This document shows positions 39,694 through 47,856 of a stretch of 64,000 nt of DNA, piece by piece. A program made the position numbers and the translations under genes. Positions within the stretch are counted from its first letter, which is position 1, and each line of letters starts with the position of its first letter. This DNA is from Brevundimonas sp. UBA4553. GTDB lineage: Bacteria > Pseudomonadota > Alphaproteobacteria > Caulobacterales > Caulobacteraceae. The notes under the pieces were generated by a model. It searched no databases, was not told the origin of the DNA, and saw nothing but the letters and a program-made list of their open reading frames with translations. Location: NCBI RefSeq assembly GCF_002387245.1, contig NZ_DGLD01000013.1, positions 62,001 to 126,000 on the forward strand, in the 5' to 3' direction.

Positions 39694-40728
39694 TTAGCCC
39701 CAGGGGCGGAAGTGTTTCGACAGCTTCAGACCCTGGCTCTGATAGTGGCTGCCGCCTTCGCCATAGAGGCGCGTCGGACGTTCCGTCAGCGGTTCATAGA
39801 CCAGGCGGGCGACGATCTGGCCGTGCTCGAGCAGGAAGGGGGTGTCGTGGGTGCGGACCTCCAGCACGCCTTTCGAGCCGGCGCCGTGAGCCTCGTCCGT
39901 GCCGAAGCCGGGGTCGAAGAAGCCGGCGTAGTGGACGCGGAACTCGCCGACCGAGGGGTCGATCGGGGTCATCTCGGCGGCCTGATCGACCGGAATCTCC
40001 ACGTCGTCCGACGAGGCCAGGATGTAGAACTCGCCCGGATCCAGCAGCAGCTCGCCGCGACGCAGCGTCAACGGCTCCCAGAAGTCGCGCGGGTCGTGGC
40101 CGTCGATATGGTCCATGTTGACCACGCCCGCGTGGCGACGGCCGCGGAAGCCGACAATGCCGTGATCGCCCGCGCGCAGGTCGACGCCGACGCTGCGGGT
40201 CTCCAGCTTGGGCGGCTCGCCCGCCTTGAGGCGCAGCTGGTTCAGGCGGGTGCCGGGGCGGACCAGGATGGAGAAGGTCTGGGGCGCGATCTCGAGGTAG
40301 AGGGGGCCGTCGTAGCCCTCATCGACGTCGTCGAAGCTGCCGCCCTTGTCGGTCAGCAGGCGGACGAAGACGTCGACGCGGCCGGTGGAGCTTTTCGGAT
40401 TGGCGCGGGCGTTCAGGCCGCGCGGCAGGCTGAGGCGTTCCTGCAGACGGGCGATGTAGACGCAGCCCTTTTCCAGCACCACGCCGCCCGACAGGTCGAT
40501 GGCGTGCATCTCCACGTCGTTGATGCGGTCCTCGACCTTGCGCTGGCCGGGCAGGAAGGAGGCGCGCACACGCCAGGCCTGGTTCGACAGACGCAGGTCC
40601 AGGCTGGCCGGCTGCACCTGATCGGGGTCGAAGGGGGTGTCGGACTTGATCGCGCCGACGGCGATCAGGGCCTCGATGCCCTGGAAGGGCAGAATGCCGG
40701 GCTGGGCGGGAATCTCGAAGGTGCTCAT
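39694..40728 (-). CDS. dcd: Two-domain dCTP deaminase
   Basis: A 344-residue enzyme, nearly twice the usual 190. Two successive DCD/dUTPase-like halves are visible: the first with ASLDLRLSNQAWRV and ANPKSSTGRVDVF, the second with HAGFFDPGFG and HGQIVARLVYEPL. This matches the longer 2'-deoxycytidine 5'-triphosphate deaminase form of alphaproteobacteria. It supplies dUTP for thymidylate synthesis. An AGGAC site precedes the ATG at 40728. Divergent from apaG across 104 bases. Confidence 0.88.
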   Translation of the reverse strand: MSTFEIPAQPGILPFQGIEALIAVGAIKSDTPFDPDQVQPASLDLRLSNQAWRVRASFLPGQRKVEDRINDVEMHAIDLSGGVVLEKGCVYIARLQERLSLPRGLNARANPKSSTGRVDVFVRLLTDKGGSFDDVDEGYDGPLYLEIAPQTFSILVRPGTRLNQLRLKAGEPPKLETRSVGVDLRAGDHGIVGFRGRRHAGVVNMDHIDGHDPRDFWEPLTLRRGELLLDPGEFYILASSDDVEIPVDQAAEMTPIDPSVGEFRVHYAGFFDPGFGTDEAHGAGSKGVLEVRTHDTPFLLEHGQIVARLVYEPLTERPTRLYGEGGSHYQSQGLKLSKHFRPWG

Positions 40729-40832
40729 GCCGTCCTGTCTCACACGGTTTTTTCCATCTGTCTCGCTTCGGAATGCGACATCCGCAGCGCCAGACGGGTT
40801 GAACCCCGAGGTCGGCGGAAGGCATATAGCCT

Positions 40833-41240
40833 ATGCACGCCCCTCCTGCCTATACCGCCGAAACGCACGGCGTCCTTGTCCGCGTCCGTCCTTCCTATCT
40901 GGCGGCCCAGTCGGACCCCGACGGCCGGCGCTGGGTCTGGGCCTATCAGATCGAGATCGTCAACCTGACCGGATCGCCGGTGCAGCTGGTGGCGCGGCGC
41001 TGGACCATCACCGACGCCTACGGCCATGTCGAGGAAGTGCGCGGTCCGGGGGTGGTCGGCGAACAGCCGGTGATCGAGGCGGGCGACAGCTATTCCTACG
41101 CCTCGGGCTGTCCGTTGGGCGCGCCCTCGGGGTCCATGGTCGGCGCCTACTACATGACCGACGTGGACGGGCGGATGTTCGAAGCGGCGATCCCGGCCTT
41201 CAGTCTGGACGTGCCGGATACGCGGCGGGTGCTGAACTAG
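40833..41240 (+). CDS. apaG: ApaG domain protein
   Basis: A 135-residue protein made of one ApaG immunoglobulin-like fold: VWAYQIEIVNLTGSPVQLVAR, RRWTITDAYGHVEEVRG and YSYASGCPLGAPSGSMVG. E. coli ApaG is associated with diadenosine tetraphosphate hydrolysis genes; its own activity is unclear. Length is typical. Confidence 0.94.
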   Translation: MHAPPAYTAETHGVLVRVRPSYLAAQSDPDGRRWVWAYQIEIVNLTGSPVQLVARRWTITDAYGHVEEVRGPGVVGEQPVIEAGDSYSYASGCPLGAPSGSMVGAYYMTDVDGRMFEAAIPAFSLDVPDTRRVLN

Positions 41241-41261
41241 GGCGAAGCGCGGCAGCCAAAG

Positions 41262-41286
41262 AAAAACCCCCGCCTTGCGGCGAGGG
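41262..41286 (-). terminator. Terminator-like hairpin downstream of gcrA
   Basis: On the minus strand an 8-bp stem CCCTCGCC/GGCGGGGG with loop GCAA is followed by TTTTT. It lies 176 bases beyond the gcrA stop and 22 bases after the convergent apaG stop. Several more perfect hairpins lie between it and gcrA. Confidence 0.75.
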
Positions 41287-41289
41287 CGA

Positions 41290-41460
41290 TAGGGCTGCGT
41301 CAACCCGGATGAACCGCAGCCCCCTGATTTCATCCGGCAAGCCGGACGAAATCAGTTTCCTTGCGGGCCGCGGTCAAAAGGCTCCGCCTTTTCGACCCGA
41401 CGCGGCCTGGCGCTTCGCGCGCGCTCAAGCAGCGAGCCGCCGCGCGGCGAGCGCTAGCGC
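41290..41460. repeat. Run of four hairpins in the gcrA 3' region
   Basis: Consecutive palindromes are GGGCTGC...GCAGCCC, CTGATTTC...GAAATCAG (with inner TCCGGC/GCCGGA), AAAAGGC...GCCTTTT and the GC-rich hairpin repeat copy 1 (41424-41451). No gene is evident. A long structured 3' untranslated region of gcrA is the simplest reading. Confidence 0.6.
41424..41451 (-). repeat. 28-nt covarying hairpin repeat, copy 1
   Basis: Minus strand: stem GCCGC-GCG-GCGGC followed by the tail TCGCTGCTTGAGCG. It lies 12 bases after the gcrA stop. Copies 2-4 lie at 46814, 52567 and 56091. Confidence 0.75.
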
Positions 41461-41462
41461 CC

Positions 41463-42008
41463 TTAGATGTAGCGCCGCAGGCTACGCGCCAGCTCGGTGG
41501 CGCCGTCCTTGGACGCGCCGCGGCGGACTTGCGGCTGGTAGGCGACGCGGGCGTGTTCGCCGCAGTAGACGTTTTCCGTGGCGCGACGGCCGCAGAAGCT
41601 AAACTCGCGCGACGAGGGGTCGCCGATCGGCCATTTGCACATGTGGGCGCCCAGCGTCATCACCGTGGCCGTGCCGGGCAGTTCCGGCATGGGGGCGGGG
41701 GCCGAAGGCTGGACGGCCATGACCGGACGCGGGGCGGCGGCCTCGATGCGGCGCGGGGCCGACGGGGCCTGGACCGGAGCGGCCGGAGCCGCCGGGCGCG
41801 GACGGGTGGCGGCGCGGGGGAATGTGGTGCGGGCCGGTTGCGACGGCGCGGCGCGGCCCGACAGGCCCAGGCGATGCACCTTGCCGATCACGGCGTTGCG
41901 GGTCACGCCTCCGCCAAGGGTCTTGGCGATCTGGCTGGCGGACTGGCCTTCCAGCCAGAGCTTCTTCAACGCGCCGACGCGGTCTTCAGTCCAGCTTGCT
42001 GCGGTCAT
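41463..42008 (-). CDS. gcrA: Cell-cycle transcriptional regulator GcrA
   Basis: A 181-residue protein starting MTAASWTEDRVGALKKLW, the diagnostic N-terminus. Residues 5-50 are the helix-turn-helix (SASQIAKTLGGGVTRNAVIGKVHRLG) that reads methylated GANTC sites. A Pro- and Ala-rich linker follows and the C-terminal domain has C and H residues in MCKWPIGDP, FSFCGRR and YCGEHA that contact sigma-70. It activates S-phase genes. The upstream region has GANTC sites and a DnaA-like box. Confidence 0.97.
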   Translation of the reverse strand: MTAASWTEDRVGALKKLWLEGQSASQIAKTLGGGVTRNAVIGKVHRLGLSGRAAPSQPARTTFPRAATRPRPAAPAAPVQAPSAPRRIEAAAPRPVMAVQPSAPAPMPELPGTATVMTLGAHMCKWPIGDPSSREFSFCGRRATENVYCGEHARVAYQPQVRRGASKDGATELARSLRRYI

Positions 42009-42239
42009 GGCCACCCTCCCGGGGTTCGGATTCAATATCTTGGGTCGCCAACGGATTTCACCGCCCCGACCTGCTACTAATCGTAAAGCAGGCCTTAAAA
42101 CACGCAAGATGTGGCAATTCGGCTGTCCACAGAAACCAGATGTAGTGTGGTTAATGTCCCGTTTTGACTCAGTTTTAGGTCGCGTCGAGGAACGACGTGA
42201 GCCTTGCGAAACCAGCTTGGCGGGCGCATCTGGGCGGCC
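42009..42239. promoter_or_regulatory. gcrA/ABC-permease intergenic control region
   Basis: Contains GATTC at 42029-42033 and GACTC at 42166-42170, both GANTC sites of the CcrM methylase type. It also has CTGTCCACA at 42123-42131, 7 of 9 matches to the DnaA box TTATCCACA, and TTAA-N7-TTTT at 42151-42165, a weak CtrA-like site. In Caulobacter, DnaA activates and CtrA represses gcrA. Matches here are by eye. Confidence 0.6.
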
Positions 42240-43064
42240 ATGACGACTGATCTCGCCTCCACCCGCCCCTCGGGCCTGCCCCAGCCGCGTCGCTATGACG
42301 GGATCAACTGGGTGGGTCTGCGCACCCTTTACCTGCGCGAGGTGCGCCGCTTCTGGAAGGTCGGCGCGCAGACCGTGGCGGCGCCTGTCGTAACGACCCT
42401 GCTCTATATGCTGGTCTTCGTGGTGGCGCTGAAGGGCGCGCGGCCGCCGCTGCACGGCACCCCCTTCGCCGAGTTTGTCGCGCCGGGCCTGATCATGATG
42501 GCCATCCTGCAGAACGCCTTCGCCAACGCTTCGTCCAGCCTGATCCAGGCCAAGATCATGGGCACGGCCACCGACTTCCTGACCCCGCCGCTCAGCCCGC
42601 TGGAACTGACCATCGGCTTCACCCTGGGCGCCGCGACGCGCGGGGTGGCGGTCGGGCTGGTGACGGCCCTGTGCGTCCTGCCGTTTGCGAAGCTTGGCCT
42701 GGCCAATATCGCCCTGATCGTCTGGTTCGGCCTGATCGCCTCTCTGCTGATGGGGATGACGGGGGTGCTGGCGGGTTTATGGTCCGAGAAGTTCGACCAC
42801 CTGTCGGCGGTGCAGAACTTCGTGGTCATGCCGATGACCTTCCTGTCAGGCACCTTCTACCTGATCGACAGCCTGCCGGAGCCGTTCGCCAGCATCAGCC
42901 GCTTCAACCCCTTCTTCTACCTGATCGACGGCTTCCGGGCCGGCTTCATCGGCCATGCCGAGGGCAATCTGATGATCGGGGTGGTCATGAGCGCCGTGCT
43001 GACGGTTCTGATGGGCGCGGCCTGCTGGCTGGTGTTCCGCTCGGGCTGGCGTCTTAAGAGCTGA
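42240..43064 (+). CDS. ABC-2 type transporter permease
   Basis: A 274-residue membrane protein of the ABC-2 permease family with six hydrophobic segments. The cytoplasmic loop ILQNAFANASSSLIQAKIMG and PLSPLELTIGFTLGA and the later MPMTFLSGTFYLIDSLP match the YadH/NodJ subgroup. No ATPase gene is adjacent, so the partner must be elsewhere. The substrate is unknown; polysaccharides or drugs are usual. Confidence 0.88.
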   Translation: MTTDLASTRPSGLPQPRRYDGINWVGLRTLYLREVRRFWKVGAQTVAAPVVTTLLYMLVFVVALKGARPPLHGTPFAEFVAPGLIMMAILQNAFANASSSLIQAKIMGTATDFLTPPLSPLELTIGFTLGAATRGVAVGLVTALCVLPFAKLGLANIALIVWFGLIASLLMGMTGVLAGLWSEKFDHLSAVQNFVVMPMTFLSGTFYLIDSLPEPFASISRFNPFFYLIDGFRAGFIGHAEGNLMIGVVMSAVLTVLMGAACWLVFRSGWRLKS

Positions 43065-43117
43065 GCCTTTAGGCAGGAGCATCGGCTCCGGGGAGAGGGG
43101 CCTCCGGGAGGTCCTTC

Positions 43118-44020
43118 ATGCTGTTTCGTTCCGTTCTCGCGTCCGCCGTCGCGGCGTCCGCGCTTCTGTCCACGACCGCTTTCGCTCAGGATGCGGAGGC
43201 GCTGAAGGCCCAGGTCGCCGCCTACGTCCAGCCGTCCAACGCCGAGCGGATGAACGTCGTGGTCAGCCAGCTGCGCGCCGCCGGCTTCGCGCCGACCGTC
43301 GAGACCTTTGACGGCGGCGGTCGCGCCGGGCCGATGCAGGGCTCCAACGTCGTCGTCACCATCGGTGAAGGCGCCAAGGAAATCCTGCTGACGGCCCACT
43401 ATGACGCGGTGAAGCTGCGCGACGGCACCATGTCCCAGGGCGTGATCGACAACGCCGGCTCGGTGGTGGCCCTGATCGAGGCCGCCAAGATCCTCAGGGA
43501 CAAGCCCCTGTCGCACCGCGTCCGCATCATCTTCTTCGACCAGGAAGAGCTGGGTCTGATCGGCGCCAAGAAGTGGATCGAGGCGCATGGGATCGCCAAC
43601 GTCGCCGCCGTGGTGAACTCTGACGTCGCCGCCTATGGCGACACCATGATGTACGGCCAGAACAACGGAGCCCAGTCGGCCTTCGTCACCCGCGCGGTTC
43701 AGGAGCTGTGCGCCGAACGCGCCATGCAATGCGTCGGCTTCCCTGAGTATCCGCCGTCGGATGACCGCGCCTTCTCGGCGGCGGGCGCGCCGGTGGTGTC
43801 GCTGGGCTTCCAGGACCAGGTCGGCGCCCACCAGATGTGGCTGGCCTTCAACGGCGGGGAAGCCAATGGTCTGGCCGAGGGCTTCGTGCCCCAGGTCTTC
43901 CGCGTCATCCACTCCAAGGACGACGCCATCGAAGCCGTCGAGGGCGCGACCATCGCCACCGCCGGCGCCACCTACGCCGCCCTGATCCAGAAGCTGGACG
44001 CGCAGCTGGTGACGCCGTGA
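43118..44020 (+). CDS. M28-family zinc metallopeptidase, secreted
   Basis: A 300-residue protein with a signal peptide cleaved near TAFAQD. Zinc ligands of family M28 are visible in LLTAHYD, GVIDNAGS, FDQEELG, VVNSDVA and VIHSKDD. It would be a periplasmic aminopeptidase. Its TGA overlaps the start of the next gene (GTGA). Confidence 0.9.
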   Translation: MLFRSVLASAVAASALLSTTAFAQDAEALKAQVAAYVQPSNAERMNVVVSQLRAAGFAPTVETFDGGGRAGPMQGSNVVVTIGEGAKEILLTAHYDAVKLRDGTMSQGVIDNAGSVVALIEAAKILRDKPLSHRVRIIFFDQEELGLIGAKKWIEAHGIANVAAVVNSDVAAYGDTMMYGQNNGAQSAFVTRAVQELCAERAMQCVGFPEYPPSDDRAFSAAGAPVVSLGFQDQVGAHQMWLAFNGGEANGLAEGFVPQVFRVIHSKDDAIEAVEGATIATAGATYAALIQKLDAQLVTP

Positions 44021-44565
44021 TCGTAATCGAGGACGTCAAGCCGACGCCTCGAGAGCAGCGACCGATTAAAAAGGGATGGGGTGCGGTCTGTTGGGCCTGC
44101 ATCCCCTACACCTATGCCTATCTGGGCGGCCTGCTGGTCTATGGGTTCGCCGTCCAGGCCATTGCCGGTGAGTTTCTACCGCAGCAGTTGTTCAATGTGG
44201 TCTTGGTCGGGTCATTTCTGGCGTGGTGGGGAGGGGCGTGGCTGGCTCGCCGAATATGGATGGCGGCGGCGCTGAAGGCGCCGACGGGGCCTCTGACCTG
44301 GCGTTGGGCCATCGATCGGGAGGGACTGGTATTTGAGAACAGCCTGCAGGCCAACCGTGTCGATTGGGCTGGAGTAAAGTCGGTCCAGGAAGAGTCTGAC
44401 CGCTTCGTGTTTCTCGTCACGCCCTCCTACAATCCGGTTCTTCCCAAACGCCTGCTTGATGATGAGCAAGCCGATCGTTTTCGCGCGCTTCTGGCGGAAG
44501 CCAAGGCTTCAGGTCGCCTCGGCGGCGGTGTTGACTATCTGGCCCCCTCGTCGGACAAGGCTTGA
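44017..44565 (+). CDS. YcxB-like membrane protein
   Basis: A 182-residue protein started by GTG at 44017, overlapping the preceding stop by four bases. Two hydrophobic segments (about 28-47 and 54-75) precede a cytoplasmic YcxB-like domain with WAIDREGLVFENSLQANRVDW and YNPVLPKRLLDDEQ. Base composition is slightly lower in GC than in neighbours. The function of the family is unknown. Confidence 0.78.
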   Translation: MIVIEDVKPTPREQRPIKKGWGAVCWACIPYTYAYLGGLLVYGFAVQAIAGEFLPQQLFNVVLVGSFLAWWGGAWLARRIWMAAALKAPTGPLTWRWAIDREGLVFENSLQANRVDWAGVKSVQEESDRFVFLVTPSYNPVLPKRLLDDEQADRFRALLAEAKASGRLGGGVDYLAPSSDKA

Positions 44566-44627
44566 CCCTTTTTGAAGCGGTCCCGTCGCAGATGCGCCGG
44601 GGCCGTCTCGCTTTATGGAGTCTGCCT

Positions 44628-45818
44628 GTGTCCGGTCATCTGATGGGTGTCTACAATCGCGCGCCGCTGGAAGTGGAGCGCGGCCAGGGCGTCCGACTGT
44701 GGTCGACCGACGGGACCGAATACCTGGACTGCGTCTCGGGCATTTCGACCAACGCCCTCGGCCACGCGCATCCGAAGCTGGTGCAAGCGGTCAAGGATCA
44801 GGCCGAGAAGCTGTGGCACGTCTCCAACATCTTCAAGATTCCGGGCCAGGACGCCCTGGCTGACGCCCTGTGCGCCAAGTCCTTCGCGGACGTGGTCTTC
44901 TTCACCAACTCGGGCACCGAGGCGGTCGAGTGCGCGCTGAAGACGGCGCGCAAGTTCCACTCGGCCAATGGTCAGCCGGAACGCATCGACATCTACGGCT
45001 TTGACGGCTCGTTCCATGGCCGCACCTATGGCGCGATCAATGCCGCGGCCAACCCCAGCTACACCGAGGGCTTCGGGCCCAAGATGGAAGGCTTCCATCA
45101 ACTGGTCTGGGGCGACAAGGACGCGCTGAAGGCGGCGTTCGAGAACCCGACGACGGCGGCGATCATCCTGGAGCCGGTGCAGGGCGAGGGCGGCTGCCGC
45201 TCGACCCCGGAGGCCGACCTGCGCTGGATGCGCGACATGGCCGACCAGTACGGCGTCCTGATCATCTTCGACGAGGTCCAGTGCGGCATGGGCCGGACCG
45301 GCAAGCTGTGGGCCCACGAATGGGCCGGCATGACGCCGGACATCATGGCGGTGGCCAAGGCCCTGGGCGGCGGCTTCCCCATCGGCGCCTGCCTGGCGAC
45401 GGCCGAGGCGGCCAAAGGTATGACGGTCGGCGCCCACGGCTCGACCTTCGGCGGCAATCCCCTGGCCATGGCGGTCGGTCAGGCGGCCTTTGACGAGGTG
45501 TCGTCGGACGCGATCCTGGCCAACGTCAACGAGGTCGCCGGCTATCTGAAGCAGCAGCTTCACGGTTTGGCCGAACGCTTCCCCGACGTGATCGTGGAGG
45601 TGCGCGGCAAGGGTCTGCTGGTGGGGGTCAAGCTGATCCCCAACAACCGCGACTTCATGGGCTGGGCCCGCGACGAGGCGAAGCTGCTGGTCGCCGGCGG
45701 CGGCGACAACCTGGTCCGCATCCTGCCGCCGCTGAACATCACCCTCGAAGAGGCCCGTGAAGCCGTCGAGAAGTTTGAAACCGCCTGCGAGTTCGCCCGG
45801 ACGAAGCTGACGGCCTGA
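44628..45818 (+). CDS. argD: Acetylornithine aminotransferase
   Basis: A 396-residue class III aminotransferase. GTG at 44628 has GGAG 7 bases upstream and gives the family N-terminus MSGHLMGVYNRAPLEVERG. Conserved segments include FTNSGTEAVECALK, GFDGSFHGRT, IIFDEVQCGMGRTG, the PLP-lysine in MAVAKALGGGFP and GSTFGGNPLA. It acts in arginine synthesis and possibly in lysine synthesis. argF follows 42 bases later. Confidence 0.95.
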   Translation: MSGHLMGVYNRAPLEVERGQGVRLWSTDGTEYLDCVSGISTNALGHAHPKLVQAVKDQAEKLWHVSNIFKIPGQDALADALCAKSFADVVFFTNSGTEAVECALKTARKFHSANGQPERIDIYGFDGSFHGRTYGAINAAANPSYTEGFGPKMEGFHQLVWGDKDALKAAFENPTTAAIILEPVQGEGGCRSTPEADLRWMRDMADQYGVLIIFDEVQCGMGRTGKLWAHEWAGMTPDIMAVAKALGGGFPIGACLATAEAAKGMTVGAHGSTFGGNPLAMAVGQAAFDEVSSDAILANVNEVAGYLKQQLHGLAERFPDVIVEVRGKGLLVGVKLIPNNRDFMGWARDEAKLLVAGGGDNLVRILPPLNITLEEAREAVEKFETACEFARTKLTA

Positions 45819-45860
45819 TCGCCTCGGCCCGGCTGACGCCTCTGACCACGGAGACCTGAG

Positions 45861-46775
<915 letters not shown>

Positions 46776-46813
46776 AAGCCCGCCTGCTTCCTTTGAAGAA
46801 GAGGCCCTGACGC

Positions 46814-46840
46814 CTCGCCCGCGGGGCGAGGCTGCTTGAG
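46814..46840 (+). repeat. Covarying hairpin repeat, copy 2
   Basis: Stem CTCGCCC-GCG-GGGCGAG followed by GCTGCTTGAG. It lies after argF and may serve as a transcript 3' hairpin, although no T-run follows. Confidence 0.75.
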
Positions 46841-46862
46841 GGCGAGGCGCGCGACATAGCCT

Positions 46863-47366
46863 CTACTTCAGGTTGACGTCGGCGACGTCGCCGGCGTCGG
46901 GCAGGGTCTTGGTCACATTGGCCTTGGCGATCTCCCAGGCGAACTTGACCAGGCCGCCGTCGCTGACCCAGACCCGGCCGTCGTCGGCGTCGAAGCGCAG
47001 GATGGTCAGGTGCGGGTCATCCTTGCCGTCCGGATACCAGGCGGCCAGGACCGGGTTCCAGTAGCGGTCGATGATCGCGCGGTCGTGGCCGTGCACCGAC
47101 AGATCGCCGTGGATGCAGGCCCAGATCTTCTGGTCCTTCGAGCCATAGCTGAACATGGCGGACTGACCGGGCGTGGCGGCGTCGCGCGCCAGGTCGGTGT
47201 CGTCGCGGGTGAAGAACCAGATGGTCCCGGTCTCTTCCTCGCGGAAGGCGGTCATGGGCTGGCTGTGATAGCCGGGCCGGTCCAGGCCGAGCATGCCGGT
47301 GTTGCTGTGCTTCAGGCTCTTCCAGAACTCGGCTTCGGCGTCGGCGGGGGTCAGGTCCTTGCTCAT
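46863..47366 (-). CDS. Pyridoxamine 5'-phosphate oxidase-like general stress protein
   Basis: A 167-residue split-barrel flavin-binding protein. HSNTGMLGLDRPGYHSQPMT, TIWFFTRDDTDL and RYWNPVLAAWYPDGKDDPHL are the marks of the general-stress-protein subgroup. It probably binds FMN or a related cofactor. A small membrane protein follows upstream on the same strand after 58 bases. Confidence 0.88.
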   Translation of the reverse strand: MSKDLTPADAEAEFWKSLKHSNTGMLGLDRPGYHSQPMTAFREEETGTIWFFTRDDTDLARDAATPGQSAMFSYGSKDQKIWACIHGDLSVHGHDRAIIDRYWNPVLAAWYPDGKDDPHLTILRFDADDGRVWVSDGGLVKFAWEIAKANVTKTLPDAGDVADVNLK

Positions 47367-47424
47367 CCGGTGGTCCTTTTCTGCGGGGGAGGCAGAAGAA
47401 CCGTCGACGCGCCGTCCCGTTCCG

Positions 47425-47634
47425 TCAGCCGGTGGGGAAGGTCCGGCCGCCCAGCACCGAGGCCAGGTGGATCAGCAGCAGCACCGCCAACGCGCCGGCC
47501 ACCAGCATGATGAAGCGCCACGGCATCATGCGCGGGCCCTTCGACAGGTCGGGCGGCCGCGCCCCGCGCCAGCCGGAAAGGACGGCGACGGCGACGGCCA
47601 CGGCCAGCAGGATGAGGGTCAGCGAAGGGCTCAT
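47425..47634 (-). CDS. Small two-segment membrane protein
   Basis: A 69-residue protein with two hydrophobic segments (about 4-20 and 42-62) separated by a basic loop, GWRGARPPDLSKGPRMMPWR. No family recognised. The ribosome site is weak and the ATG at 47634 is chosen by the hydrophobic N-terminus. Confidence 0.55.
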   Translation of the reverse strand: MSPSLTLILLAVAVAVAVLSGWRGARPPDLSKGPRMMPWRFIMLVAGALAVLLLIHLASVLGGRTFPTG

Positions 47635-47692
47635 GGCGAGGGCAGTTGGCGTCTGGAGCGGCGCTTGGCAAGGCGAAGCGGCGCCAGAAGCT

Positions 47693-47856
47693 GAATCTAA
47701 ACGCGACGTTAACCATGCTGGCTTGAAAAGCGCGGAATCGCGATCCAGCGCCGCCAGTGATTCCCTCACCCCAGGCGCCAGATGTTGCGGTTAACGACGC
47801 GTTTACACGCTTGATCTGGAGCGGTAGCGTCCCACAAAGACTCGGGAGGCGAATCA
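47693..47856 (+). promoter_or_regulatory. podJ control region with CtrA-like box and GANTC sites
   Basis: Three GAATC sites lie at 47693, 47735 and 47851. TTAA-N7-TTTA at 47791-47805 matches the CtrA box TTAA-N7-TTAA at seven of eight positions. In Caulobacter podJ is controlled by GcrA, DnaA and CtrA. Sites are seen directly; their use is inference. Confidence 0.65.

Noticed and set aside
46800..46860. Rho-independent terminator after argF
   Set aside because: A strong hairpin is present but no T-run follows; it is better described as copy 2 of the covarying hairpin repeat.
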